NCBI GenBank assembly: GCA_038235165.1
Contig: JBBSUG010000015.1
Location: 1 to 64,000, forward strand
Source of the DNA: GCA-002050365 sp038235165
GTDB taxonomy: Bacteria; Acidobacteriota; Blastocatellia; Pyrinomonadales; Pyrinomonadaceae
Direction of reading: 5' to 3'
Length of the DNA stretch: 64,000 nucleotides
Both the position numbers and the translations under genes were made by a program. The notes under the pieces were generated by a model, which saw only the letters and a program-made list of their open reading frames with translations, was not told the origin of the DNA and made no database searches. Below, one piece after another: positions 33,592-42,918 of this stretch (position 1 is its first letter; the number at the start of each line of letters is the position of its first letter).

Positions 33592-36516
33592 ATGATGATA
33601 AAATCTGAAATCGCCCGCTCACCCGTGCCGCATCTGCGCCGCTTTGCGTATTTTTTTGTTTTACTCACCGTGCTTGCGGTCGGTTTGGTTTTGTCGCCTG
33701 CCGCATCGTTCAAACAGTCGGCGGCGGTGATAAGTTTAACTCTCAGCGGCAACGTACAGGCGGACGGCGCGAATTTGCCGAACGCCGTCGTGTCGCTGAC
33801 GGGTTCGCAAATGCAGAGGACGATTACCGATTCAAACGGCAATTATACGTTGACGACCAATGCAGGCGGCAATTATACGATTACCGCGTCGAAAAACGGA
33901 TTTGTCTTTAATCCGGCTTCGCAAACCGTGACGAATTTGCAGTCGAATCAGACGGTCAATTTCGTTTCCAGTACGACGCTGTGCGCTCCGCCGCCAGCGG
34001 AATTGGTCGGCTCAAATCAGGACGAAAGTAATTTGACGGATTCATCCGGTGCGGGCAATAACAGCGAATTTTTTAATAACACTTTTTCGACGGGAAAAGT
34101 TGGACAGGCGATGTTGGGTAACTGCACTACCGGTGCGGTTGTCACCGAAGGGAATTCACTCGACATTTCTTTTGGAAACGGCGGAAAAGTGACCACGCAG
34201 ATCGGCAGTTCGTTTGCCTACGCCAACGCGATTGCGATTCAGCCGGATAACAAAATCGTCGCGGCGGGATACGACAGCAACGGAGCCAATAATGACTTTG
34301 CGCTCGCCCGTTACAACGCCGACGGTTCGCTCGACACTTCGTTCGGCGCGGGCGGAAAAGTTTCGACGGCAATCGGCGGTTCTTATGAAATCGCTACTTC
34401 GATAGTGATTGAAACGGATAACAAAATCATCGCGGCGGGTTACACTTATAACGGCATTAATGAAGATTTTGCGCTCGTTCGATATAATTCAAACGGTTCG
34501 CTCGATAATTCATTCGGCACAGGCGGAAAAGTCGTCACGGCGTTCGGCAATGCCAATGATGAAGCCTATTCGGTGACGCTCCAATCGGACGGCAAAATCG
34601 TCGCGGGCGGTTACAGTTACAACGGCACGAACAATGACTTTGCGCTCGTTCGCTACAACGCCGACGGTTCGCTCGACAGCACATTCGGCACCGGCGGCAG
34701 GGTGACAATGCCGTTCGGCAATGGAACTGACATCATACGGGCAGTGGCGATTCAAAAGGACGGGAAGATCATCGCGGCAGGTTATTTTTTCAACATCGGC
34801 AATAATGATTTTGCCATCGCCCGCTACAACACCGACGGTTCGCTCGATACTACTTATGGGACAAACGGAAAAGTTGTGACGGCGATTGGCAATTCGACCG
34901 ACGAAATTTTCAGTATTGCGTTTCAGCCGAACGGGAAACTCGTCGTGGCGGGATGCAGCAACAACGGTTCAAACAACGATTTTGCGCTTGCTCGCTACAA
35001 CGCCGACGGTTCGCTCGATACATCGTTCGGGGCAGGCGGCAAAGTCACCACCCCGTTTTTCAATTCGTTCGATATACCTTATTCGGTAGCACTTCAAGCG
35101 GACGGCAAAATAGTCGCGGCGGGTTTCGCCCGCAACACCGCGAATGAAGATTTTGCGCTTGCCCGCTACAACACTGACGGTTCGCTCGATAATTCCTTCG
35201 GGACGGGCGGCAAAGTCACGACGCAGTTTGAGAATTCGTTCGAGATTGCTTACGCCGTGGCAATTCAGGCGGACGGCAAAATCATCGCCGCCGGTTACAG
35301 TCACATCGGTGCGACGGAAGAATTTGCGCTCGCCCGCTACAATGCAAACGGGGCGACGGCGAATGTGAAGTTAAATCCCGGGTTAAATGTATATTTCAGC
35401 AATATTACGCAGCCGGGAACCACCGTCGCATCGGTTTTGACGACCGATCAAACTCCTGCCCTGCCGAACGGCTATTCGTTGCCCGCGAATGTTTCGGCGT
35501 ATGACATTCGCACGTCCGCCGGATATTCGGGCGACATCGCCGTTACTTTCGACGTGCCGAATATTGCCGATGCCGCGACCTGCGCGACTTTGCGTGTTTT
35601 GCATTACGAAAACGGCAATTGGACGGCATACAGATACGGAACGCCGAAATTTAATGCGGGAACACAAGTTTGCACCGTTTCGCAGACCGTTACGACTCTT
35701 TCGCCGTTTGTCGCCGCGTTTGAAGCACCCGCATCATTTTCTTTTGAAGCTGATGTGCAGGGTCGTCCCATCGGCGACGGTTTTGTTGATGCCGACGACA
35801 TTCAGCAAATTCGAAGTTTCGTGGTTGGCGGCGGTTTGCCCTATCAGCGCAACGAATTTCAACGTGCCGACTGTTCGCCGCGTTCATTTTTCGGCGATGG
35901 TTTTATTGATGCCGATGACATTCAGCAGGCGCGCCGTTTTTCGATCGGTACCGACAATATGCAAACGGCTTCCGGTCCGACCGCCGGTTCTTTTGCTGCT
36001 CCGCTAGATTTATCAAATGCACTGTTTGATGAATCGGGTGAAAATTTGAAATTCAGCACCGATGAAAAATTCTCGAAATTTTCCGCTCTGCGCGTCGGCG
36101 GTCAAACGACGCGCAACGGTCAGACCGTCACTGTTCCCGTTCTGGTTGATACTGCCGGAAATGAAACGGGTTACACTTTCACATTGAGTTACGATGCGGC
36201 AAAGCTAACCGATCCGCAAATCGAAATCGGCACGGTGGGCGGCGATGTCGTTTTCAATACAGCGACGGCGGGACAAATCGGCGTATCGGTGACATCTTTC
36301 AAAAATGAAAAAATCGCTCCCGGCGCGAATCAAGTGTTGCTCTATATGACATTTACAACGACCGCTAATGCGACGGGACTTACGCAAATCAATTTCACCG
36401 ACACTTTAGCAAAACGAAAAGCGGCGGGCGTTGACCCGAATTCGCTGATTCCGCAGCCGTCTTATTTCAACGGTTCGGTCACGCTCACCGAACGGCGGCA
36501 GAAAAAGCGATTTTGA
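33592..36516 (+). CDS. Large secreted delta-60 repeat protein with dockerin-like and cohesin-like domains
   Basis: A 974-residue secreted protein. A signal anchor (FAYFFVLLTVLAVGLVLSPAAS) is followed by a carboxypeptidase-regulatory-like domain (LSGNVQADGANLPNAVVSLTG, residues about 50-125). Residues 189-587 are exactly seven 57-residue delta-60 repeats (SLDxSFGxGGKV...ADGKIVAAGY...FALARYNADG). Around residues 721 and 765, two dockerin-like calcium loops (GDGFVDADDIQQIRSF, GDGFIDADDIQQARRF) precede a cohesin-like domain (residues about 832-970; VTVPVLVDTAGNETGYTFTLSYDAAKL). ATG 33592 has GGAG six bases upstream; the frame extends to 33514 without support. Role: probably extracellular binding or matrix; inference only. 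Confidence 0.85.
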   Translation: MMIKSEIARSPVPHLRRFAYFFVLLTVLAVGLVLSPAASFKQSAAVISLTLSGNVQADGANLPNAVVSLTGSQMQRTITDSNGNYTLTTNAGGNYTITASKNGFVFNPASQTVTNLQSNQTVNFVSSTTLCAPPPAELVGSNQDESNLTDSSGAGNNSEFFNNTFSTGKVGQAMLGNCTTGAVVTEGNSLDISFGNGGKVTTQIGSSFAYANAIAIQPDNKIVAAGYDSNGANNDFALARYNADGSLDTSFGAGGKVSTAIGGSYEIATSIVIETDNKIIAAGYTYNGINEDFALVRYNSNGSLDNSFGTGGKVVTAFGNANDEAYSVTLQSDGKIVAGGYSYNGTNNDFALVRYNADGSLDSTFGTGGRVTMPFGNGTDIIRAVAIQKDGKIIAAGYFFNIGNNDFAIARYNTDGSLDTTYGTNGKVVTAIGNSTDEIFSIAFQPNGKLVVAGCSNNGSNNDFALARYNADGSLDTSFGAGGKVTTPFFNSFDIPYSVALQADGKIVAAGFARNTANEDFALARYNTDGSLDNSFGTGGKVTTQFENSFEIAYAVAIQADGKIIAAGYSHIGATEEFALARYNANGATANVKLNPGLNVYFSNITQPGTTVASVLTTDQTPALPNGYSLPANVSAYDIRTSAGYSGDIAVTFDVPNIADAATCATLRVLHYENGNWTAYRYGTPKFNAGTQVCTVSQTVTTLSPFVAAFEAPASFSFEADVQGRPIGDGFVDADDIQQIRSFVVGGGLPYQRNEFQRADCSPRSFFGDGFIDADDIQQARRFSIGTDNMQTASGPTAGSFAAPLDLSNALFDESGENLKFSTDEKFSKFSALRVGGQTTRNGQTVTVPVLVDTAGNETGYTFTLSYDAAKLTDPQIEIGTVGGDVVFNTATAGQIGVSVTSFKNEKIAPGANQVLLYMTFTTTANATGLTQINFTDTLAKRKAAGVDPNSLIPQPSYFNGSVTLTERRQKKRF
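34156..35352 (+). repeat. Seven in-frame 171-bp coding repeats
   Basis: Seven tandem delta-60 units of 57 codons each with no length variation. The DNA around GACGGTTCGCTCGA is nearly identical between units, while the middles differ. Confidence 0.85.
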
Positions 36517-36532
36517 CTCGTCGAACAAAAAT

Positions 36533-36574
36533 AAAAGGGGCGGGCAATCAGAAATGTTTGCCCGCCCCTTTTTT
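36533..36574 (+). terminator. Strong intrinsic terminator after the delta-60 gene
   Basis: Stem GGGGCGGGCAA / TTGCCCGCCCC (36537-36547 and 36558-36568) is preceded by AAAA and followed by six T residues. Confidence 0.92.
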
Positions 36575-36803
36575 ATGGAAAAAGACGGTGCGGCTGCAAT
36601 TAATTCCGATATTGTAAGTTGAAAACAAAAACGAAATGAATTTTAAGTTTTGGCGGCGTGAAGTATCGGCGTAGAATTAGAATATGAAGCAGCGCGAACA
36701 TTTCAGGTGGCGGAGTTTTTCAATTGAGAGAAACATCCGTGCCGATCAAGAAACTTCTACGCGCCCGAAACGATAGATTTTACAAGGAGATTAATAAAAA
36801 ATT

Positions 36804-37952
36804 ATGGAAGCAACATCGAAAACAGAGCAAAATCCGCTCAAAGAACTCGCCGCCTACGGGCAGTCGCCGTGGCTCGATTACATTCGCCGCGACCTTTTTA
36901 CGACGGGCGAATTAAAGCGTTTGATTGACGAGGACGGCTTGAAAGGGATGACTTCAAATCCGGCGATCTTTGAAAAAGCCATCGGCAGCGAGTTTTACAA
37001 AGATTCGATTGCTGAACTCGCGGTCAAAAAAGATTTGAGTGCGGTGGATATTTATGAAAAAGTCGCCATCGAAGATATTCAAACCGCCGCCGATGCTCTG
37101 AAAGGGGTTTATGATGCGACAAACAAGCGCGACGGCTATGTGTCCTTAGAAGTTTCCCCGGCACTGGCGAACGATGCAAACGGGACTCTTGAAGAAGCGC
37201 GGCGATTGTGGAAAGCCGTCAGTCGCCCGAATTTGATGGTCAAAGTTCCGGCGACAGCGGTCGGTTACGATACGATAATGCAGCTTATTGCCGATGGCGT
37301 GAACATCAACATCACCCTGCTTTTTTCACAGGACGCTTACCGTCAAGTCGCCGAAGCGTATATTTCAGGACTCGAAAAACGTGCCGAAAAAAACGACGAT
37401 TTGAGTTCGGTCGCCTCGGTCGCCAGTTTTTTCGTGTCGAGAATTGATTCGTTAATTGATTCGGAAATCGAAGAAAAAATGAAAACGGCGGACGATAAAC
37501 AAAAAGAATTGTTAAAAAATCTGCTCGGCAAAGTGGCGATTGCCAACGCGAAAATGGCGTATCAGGATTATGAAGAACTTTTTTCGGGTGCGCGTTGGGA
37601 AAAGTTAGCCGAAAAAGGAGCGCAGACGCAGCGCGTTTTGTGGGCTTCGACCAGCACGAAAAACGACAAATACCGCGATGTTTTATACGTTGAAGAACTG
37701 ATCGGGAAAGACACGGTGAACACGATTCCGCCGAAAACTTGGGACGCTTTCCGCGATCACGGACAATTGCGAAAAAGTTTGACCGAAGATGTGAGCGGCG
37801 CGAAGCAGACGCTCGAAGATTTGGAAAAAGCGGGCATTTCGCTGGACAAAGCGACCGATCAATTATTGCTGGATGCGGTCAGATTATTCGTCGAACCGTT
37901 CGACAAAATGATCGCAGCGGTGAAAACAGCGATAGAGGAAAACAAAAAATGA
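36804..37952 (+). CDS. tal: Transaldolase
   Basis: Transfers dihydroxyacetone units between fructose-6-phosphate and erythrose-4-phosphate in the non-oxidative pentose phosphate pathway. It is the long form, 382 residues. SPWLDYIRRDLFTTGELKRLI, MTSNPAIFEKAIG and YVSLEVSPALANDANG are conserved, LMVKVPATAVGYD contains the Schiff-base Lys near residue 146, and INITLLFSQDAYRQVAEAYI follows. AAGGAG lies 13 bases before the ATG, a long spacing. The stop overlaps pgi (ATGA). In some bacteria the two enzymes are fused; here they are separate but coupled. Confidence 0.95.
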   Translation: MEATSKTEQNPLKELAAYGQSPWLDYIRRDLFTTGELKRLIDEDGLKGMTSNPAIFEKAIGSEFYKDSIAELAVKKDLSAVDIYEKVAIEDIQTAADALKGVYDATNKRDGYVSLEVSPALANDANGTLEEARRLWKAVSRPNLMVKVPATAVGYDTIMQLIADGVNINITLLFSQDAYRQVAEAYISGLEKRAEKNDDLSSVASVASFFVSRIDSLIDSEIEEKMKTADDKQKELLKNLLGKVAIANAKMAYQDYEELFSGARWEKLAEKGAQTQRVLWASTSTKNDKYRDVLYVEELIGKDTVNTIPPKTWDAFRDHGQLRKSLTEDVSGAKQTLEDLEKAGISLDKATDQLLLDAVRLFVEPFDKMIAAVKTAIEENKK

Positions 37953-39667
37953 GTTTGAATACAATGAGTTACCGCTTGCCCGACGATTTGCAGACGGCGG
38001 TTGACGCGACGATAAAGAATTGGCACGAAAACGGGAAGATCGAAAAACTGTGGAAGCAAGACGCGGGCGTATGGACGAACGATGACGAAACAAAATGGCT
38101 CGGTTGGCTCGATATTGTTGACCGGCAGCTTGCCGACAAAGATAAATTTGCCGATTTTCAAAATGAAGTAAAAGCGAAAAATTTTACCCATATTCTGCTT
38201 TTGGGAATGGGCGGCTCGTCGCTCTGCCCAGAAGTTTTGAGTTTTACGTTCGGCAAACAAAACGGTTTTCCCGAACTTCACATTTTAGATTCGACCGATC
38301 CGGCGCAGGTTCGCGCCGTCGAATCTAAAATTGATTTGGCGAAAACGCTGTTTTTTGTGTCGAGTAAATCGGGTTCGACCTTAGAGCCGAATATTTTCGA
38401 GCAGTATTTTTTCAAGCGCGTTTCTGATACTATTGGCGCGGAAAAAGCCGGCAGCCGATTTGTTGCCATCACCGATCCGAACTCGAAAATGCAGAAGGTT
38501 GCCGAAGAGAATAATTTTTGGAAAATCTTTTACGGCGACCCGGAAATCGGCGGCAGATATTCCGCGCTGTCGGATTTCGGGATGATTCCGCTCGCGGCAA
38601 TGGGCGTTGATGTCGCTGGCTTTTTGACGCGCACTGACGAAATGGTTGCGGCTTGCCGGGAAACTTCGATTGATAATCCGGGTTTGGTATTGGGCGCAAT
38701 TTTGGGAACGGCGTGGCGCGATTTTGACCGCGACAAGGTAACGATTTACACTTCGCCGAAGATTCACGATGTCGGCGCGTGGCTCGAACAACTGATCGCC
38801 GAATCTACCGGTAAGCAAGGCAAAAGTCTGATTCCGGTTGACCGCGAACCGATTGTTGAAACTGACGACTACGGCGACGACCGGACGTTTACCTATCTGA
38901 AAATCGAAGGTGACGACGAGCGCGACGCGGAAATTGAAGAACTCGAAAAAAGCGGTCAGCCGTTCATCAGGATCGTCCTGCCGGACATTTTGAGTCTTGG
39001 ACAGGAATTTTTCCGTTGGGAGATTGCGACCGCAGTTGCCGGGGCGATTATGAAAATCAACCCGTTCAATCAGCCGGATGTCGAAGCGAGCAAAATTGTC
39101 ACGAAAAAGTTGACTTCCGAATATGAAGAAAAGGGAAGTTTGCCGTCTGAAATGCCGATTTACGAAGGCGACGGCGTGAAACTTTTCACCGATGAACGCA
39201 ACGCCGCCGCACTCAACGAAGCGGTCGGCAACGATAAGACACTCGAAAATTATCTCGCCGCGCATTTAGGCAGAATTGAAAAGGATGATTATTTCGGGTT
39301 GCTCGCCTACGTTCAAATGGACGACGCGAATCAGCAATCGCTTGACGAAATTCGGCGAACGGTTCTGGAGAACTTCAAAGTCGCTACTTGTCTCGGTTTT
39401 GGTCCGCGCTTTCTGCATTCGACCGGGCAGGGCTACAAAGGCGGCGCGAACAACGGCGTGTTTTTGCAAATCACGGCGGACGACGCGGAAGATTTGCCGG
39501 TGCCGAACCAAAAATATAATTTCGGAATCGTCAAAGCGGCACAGGCACGCGGCGATTTTGAAGTTTTGGCGGAACGCCAACGACGGGCATTACGCGTTCA
39601 TTTGAGTTCGGATGTGCAAGCCGGTTTAGCGAAAATCGGTGAGATTGTCGCAAAGTTGAAAGACTGA
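37949..39667 (+). CDS. pgi: Glucose-6-phosphate isomerase
   Basis: Interconverts glucose-6-phosphate and fructose-6-phosphate. The 572-residue product begins SLNTMSYRLPDDLQTAVDATI, with GMGGSSLCPEVLSFTFGKQNG, FFVSSKSGSTLEPNIFEQYFF and FHSTGQGYKGGANN-like segment RFLHSTGQGYKGGANNGVFL near the C terminus. These resemble the isomerase domain of bifunctional Tal-Pgi proteins. ATG 37949 overlaps the tal stop; a frame extension back to 37739 inside tal is not real. zwf follows, so the three genes route glucose-6-phosphate between glycolysis and the pentose phosphate pathway. Confidence 0.93.
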   Translation: MSLNTMSYRLPDDLQTAVDATIKNWHENGKIEKLWKQDAGVWTNDDETKWLGWLDIVDRQLADKDKFADFQNEVKAKNFTHILLLGMGGSSLCPEVLSFTFGKQNGFPELHILDSTDPAQVRAVESKIDLAKTLFFVSSKSGSTLEPNIFEQYFFKRVSDTIGAEKAGSRFVAITDPNSKMQKVAEENNFWKIFYGDPEIGGRYSALSDFGMIPLAAMGVDVAGFLTRTDEMVAACRETSIDNPGLVLGAILGTAWRDFDRDKVTIYTSPKIHDVGAWLEQLIAESTGKQGKSLIPVDREPIVETDDYGDDRTFTYLKIEGDDERDAEIEELEKSGQPFIRIVLPDILSLGQEFFRWEIATAVAGAIMKINPFNQPDVEASKIVTKKLTSEYEEKGSLPSEMPIYEGDGVKLFTDERNAAALNEAVGNDKTLENYLAAHLGRIEKDDYFGLLAYVQMDDANQQSLDEIRRTVLENFKVATCLGFGPRFLHSTGQGYKGGANNGVFLQITADDAEDLPVPNQKYNFGIVKAAQARGDFEVLAERQRRALRVHLSSDVQAGLAKIGEIVAKLKD

Positions 39668-39676
39668 GAGAAGAGA

Positions 39677-39778
39677 ACTTAACCACAGATAACCACAGAT
39701 AGACACTGATAAGAAATTATAAAATTCGATTTGTTTTATCAAAAATATCTGTGGCTATCTGTATTCATCCGTGGCTAA
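39677..39778. repeat. Inverted-arm repeat of period 10 between pgi and zwf
   Basis: The left arm reads AACCACAGAT, AACCACAGAT, AGACACTGAT (39681-39710). The inverted right arm reads ATCTGTGGCT, ATCTGTATTC, ATCCGTGGCT (39747-39776). It resembles the element at 13084-13191 in form, with different units. Confidence 0.65.
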
Positions 39779-39789
39779 AAAAGAAATTT

Positions 39790-41310
39790 ATGAGCAAAAA
39801 AGAAACAGTGGCGGAAAATCGTCCTGCCGATTCGTGTGTAATGGTGATTTTCGGCGCGAGCGGCGATTTGACGAAGCGCAAACTGTTGCCCGCACTCTAT
39901 AATTTGTCACAACAGGGATATTTGCCGAAAGATTTTGCGATTGTCGGGGTTGCGCGAACGGCGATGAGCGATGAGGAATTTCGTGCGAAAGTCGGTGACG
40001 ATTTGCGCGAATACGTAACGGACGAAGTGGACGCGGCAAAAATTGAGTGGTTTCAAGAGCGCAGTTATTATCTGACCGGCGGTTATGACGAGCCGACGAC
40101 GTTTGAAAAAATCAAAAAATTGCTTGCCGGGATTGATAAAAAACACAAAACCGGCGGCAATTATTTCTTTTATCTCGCCACGCCGCCGACACTTTTTGCG
40201 ATTGTTACCAAACAAATCGAACAGATCGGTTTGGCGGCGGAGAATAAAAAATCGTGGCGCAGATTTATCTACGAAAAACCGTTCGGGCGCGATTTGGAAT
40301 CGGCGCAAAATCTTAATAAAGAACTTTTGGAAATTGTTGACGAGCATCAGATTTACCGGATTGACCATTATCTCGGCAAAGAAACCGTGCAGAATATTCT
40401 CGTTTTTCGTTTCGCCAACGGCATCTACGAGCCGATTTGGAACCGGACGCACATTGACAGCGTGCAGATCACGGTCGCCGAAAAACTTGGTGTCGAAGAT
40501 CGCGGCGGTTATTACGACACTGCCGGTGCGCTGCGCGATATGATTCCGAATCATATTTTTCAATTAATTACGCTGACTGCGATGGAGCCGCCGGTGTCAT
40601 TTGAAGCCGATGCGGTGCGTGACGAACAGTTTAAAATTCTCCACGCGATCAAGCCGTTTTCCAAAAATGAAATCAAACGGAACGCTGTGCGCGGACAATA
40701 TGCGTCGGGCGCAATTGACGGTAGGGCAATTGCCGAGTACGCCGACGAAAAAGGTGTGAAAAAAGATTCGCAAACCGAGACGTTCGCCGCGCTGAGAGTT
40801 GAAATTGACAATTGGCGGTGGGCGGATGTCCCGTTTTATATTCGCACCGGGAAATCAATGGCGACGCGGCATTCGGAAATCGTTATTCAGTTCAAACGCC
40901 CGCCGTTCGTGCTTTTTCGTCACACGGAAGTCGAACGAATGTCGGCAAACCGCATCGTCATTCACATTCAGCCGGACGAAGGCATCACGCAGGAATTTGC
41001 GGCGAAAACGCCCGGTCCGGTGATTAAAACTTCAAAAGTCGAAATGAGTTTTAATTACAAAGATTACTTCGGCGATACGCCTTCGACCGGTTATGAACGG
41101 CTCTTATACGATTGTATGATCGGCGATGCGACGCTTTTTCAACGCGCCGATATGGTCGAAGAAAGCTGGAAAACCGTCACGCCGATTTTGGAAGCGTGGC
41201 AAAATGACAAGAGCGACGTGCCGAAATACGCGGCGGGAACCTGGGGACCGAAAGAAGCTGACGAACTTCTGGAGCGCGACGGACGTAAGTGGCGCGATGT
41301 GATCGAGTAG
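39790..41310 (+). CDS. zwf: Glucose-6-phosphate 1-dehydrogenase
   Basis: First enzyme of the oxidative pentose phosphate pathway, making NADPH and 6-phosphogluconolactone. The 506 residues carry the coenzyme loop FGASGDLTKRKLLPALYNL near residue 22, YEKPFGRDLESAQNLN, the substrate and catalytic motif RIDHYLGKE at residues 190-198, and PFYIRTGKSMATRHSEIVIQF. The start ATG 39790 is just after the right arm of a repeat; the extension back to 39751 translates the repeat and is rejected. Neither pgl nor gnd is visible nearby. Confidence 0.96.
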   Translation: MSKKETVAENRPADSCVMVIFGASGDLTKRKLLPALYNLSQQGYLPKDFAIVGVARTAMSDEEFRAKVGDDLREYVTDEVDAAKIEWFQERSYYLTGGYDEPTTFEKIKKLLAGIDKKHKTGGNYFFYLATPPTLFAIVTKQIEQIGLAAENKKSWRRFIYEKPFGRDLESAQNLNKELLEIVDEHQIYRIDHYLGKETVQNILVFRFANGIYEPIWNRTHIDSVQITVAEKLGVEDRGGYYDTAGALRDMIPNHIFQLITLTAMEPPVSFEADAVRDEQFKILHAIKPFSKNEIKRNAVRGQYASGAIDGRAIAEYADEKGVKKDSQTETFAALRVEIDNWRWADVPFYIRTGKSMATRHSEIVIQFKRPPFVLFRHTEVERMSANRIVIHIQPDEGITQEFAAKTPGPVIKTSKVEMSFNYKDYFGDTPSTGYERLLYDCMIGDATLFQRADMVEESWKTVTPILEAWQNDKSDVPKYAAGTWGPKEADELLERDGRKWRDVIE

Positions 41311-41371
41311 ATTTTAAAGTTTGAATAAACGATTCGCGCCCGCGCAAAATTTCGTCTATTCTTTTCAAATT

Positions 41372-41692
41372 ATGAAATTTGAAGATTATCAAGAAATTAT
41401 TGAAACCTTCGCCGTTTATCCGCGCGACAATGAAATGACGGCGATCAGTTATTTGACGCTCGGCTTAAATGGCGAGGCAGGCGAAGTCGCCGACGAAGTG
41501 AAAAAAGCGATTCGCAATGACGGACACATTTCGCCGGAACGACGCGCCCGAATTTTAGACGAAATCGGGGATGTTTTGTGGTATATTACGCGCCTCGCCG
41601 TCGAATTTGATACGCCGCTCGCCAACATCGCCCAGGCGAACATTGATAAACTCGAAAAGAGACGGACGGCGGGCGGATTGAAACACGAATAA
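41372..41692 (+). CDS. MazG-like nucleotide pyrophosphohydrolase
   Basis: A 106-residue all-alpha NTP pyrophosphohydrolase of the MazG-like superfamily. LGLNGEAGEVADEVKKAIRND gives the first E-x-x-E metal motif and LDEIGDVLWYITRLAVEFD the second (E-x-x-D). Such small proteins hydrolyse non-canonical or excess NTPs to NMPs; the exact substrate is unknown. It follows zwf on the same strand after 61 bases, and the ORF extension to 41321 has no support. The context gives no phage association. Confidence 0.85.
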   Translation: MKFEDYQEIIETFAVYPRDNEMTAISYLTLGLNGEAGEVADEVKKAIRNDGHISPERRARILDEIGDVLWYITRLAVEFDTPLANIAQANIDKLEKRRTAGGLKHE

Positions 41693-41923
41693 AATAATTC
41701 CAGAGTCCGAGTTCCAGTATCATATCAAACGTTTCGACCGCATTCGGCACGGTTTGAATAGCTAATCGGACAAAATAATTCTTGCGGTTAACAGCAGTTT
41801 CGGGAATATTATCAGCTTTTGTCAGTATCTAATAATTGAAAGCAACTAATATAAGTTGAATTTCAATCAGAGTTTATTAGAGACGACAAACGAGATGTTT
41901 ATATCTCGATGGAGATGTTAATT

Positions 41924-42607
41924 ATGTATTCAAATTTTATTAAATTGATGTTCGTTACTTTATGCGGTGCGGCGATGGCTTGCACAACATTAGTGGAAAG
42001 TTCGCCCGAGATTGCCGTCCCGCCGGTTGCAGATTCGGTCAATGTGGTCGAAAATGCGGCTCCGGCGGTGAAGGGCGGGGTTACTGCCGTGTTTGCAGGC
42101 GGCTGCTTTTGGGGTTTGGAAGCGGTTTTTGAACATATCAAAGGGGTCAGCGACGTAACCTCAGGCTATGCGGGCGGAGACGCAAAAACGGCTGACTACG
42201 GAACGGTCAGTACCGGCAGAACCGGACACGCCGAATCCGTGAAAGTCATCTTCGACCCGGCAAAAGTGTCTTATGAACAACTGCTCAAAGTGTTTTTCGC
42301 CGTCGCCCACGATCCGACCGAACTCAACCGGCAGGGACCGGACACCGGCACCCAGTATCGTTCGGCGATCTTTTTCACGAATGATGAACAAAAGCGCGAC
42401 GCGCAGATTTTTATTGATAAATTAACCGCTGACAAAACGTTTTCCAGTCCGATTGTGACGCAAATTGCCGCGCTCGAAAAATTTTATCCGGCGGAAGATT
42501 ATCACCAAAATTATCTCGACAATCACCCGGACGAACGCTATATCGTGATTAACGATCAGCCGAAAGTGGACAATTTACGGAAGCAATTTCCCGATTTGTA
42601 CAAATAA
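41924..42607 (+). CDS. msrA: Peptide methionine-S-sulfoxide reductase, lipoprotein form
   Basis: Reduces the S-sulfoxide of methionine in oxidised proteins. The MsrA motif AGGCFWGLEAVFEHIKGV holds the catalytic Cys61; TGRTGHAESVKVIFDPAKV and FAVAHDPTELNRQGPDTGTQYRSAIFF follow, then the FYPAEDYHQNYLDNHPD segment. The N terminus FVTLCGAAMACTTL is a lipobox with Cys in AMAC, so this copy is predicted to be anchored on the periplasmic side. ATG 41924 is chosen because GGAG lies 9 bases upstream; an in-frame ATG at 41909 lacks this. 227 residues. Confidence 0.94.
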   Translation: MYSNFIKLMFVTLCGAAMACTTLVESSPEIAVPPVADSVNVVENAAPAVKGGVTAVFAGGCFWGLEAVFEHIKGVSDVTSGYAGGDAKTADYGTVSTGRTGHAESVKVIFDPAKVSYEQLLKVFFAVAHDPTELNRQGPDTGTQYRSAIFFTNDEQKRDAQIFIDKLTADKTFSSPIVTQIAALEKFYPAEDYHQNYLDNHPDERYIVINDQPKVDNLRKQFPDLYK

Positions 42608-42630
42608 AAGTTTGAAGATTCAATAAAAGA

Positions 42631-42668
42631 AAAGAGTGCGGCTGTTAAACGCCGCACTCTTTATTTTA
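42631..42668 (+). terminator. Intrinsic terminator after msrA
   Basis: Stem AAAGAGTGCGGC / GCCGCACTCTTT (42631-42642 and 42651-42662) with loop TGTTAAAC is followed by ATTTTA. The rest of the gap to 42918 holds no gene that I can support. Confidence 0.85.
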
Positions 42669-42918
42669 CATCAATTGTTTTATTTTGTTGCCGGATGATC
42701 TTTTTTTTGTGCGGTCGTCAAAGTCAAATTAACAGGCTGAACGCCGATAAACAGGCTGATGGTTTTTCATTTGTTTGCTCTTGTTTGTCGCTTAAAAATT
42801 TGAGAGCAAACTAGCACAAAACACGAAAAAGCGGCAAATCAATCTTTTCCACAACTAATTTACCGCTTTCTTTCCACTATTCCGCAACAGATACTTCTCT
42901 GCTGTTTTGATCAGTAAA

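Noticed and set aside
34156..35352. Regular 171-bp tandem repeat resembling a CRISPR or satellite
   Set aside because: It is in frame, coding, with no unique spacers, and gives the delta-60 repeats.
38381..39265. Long open frame on the minus strand (about 294 codons)
   Set aside because: It is fully antisense to pgi, whose domain motifs are clear, and its translation is Arg/Asn/Phe-rich with no recognisable domain.
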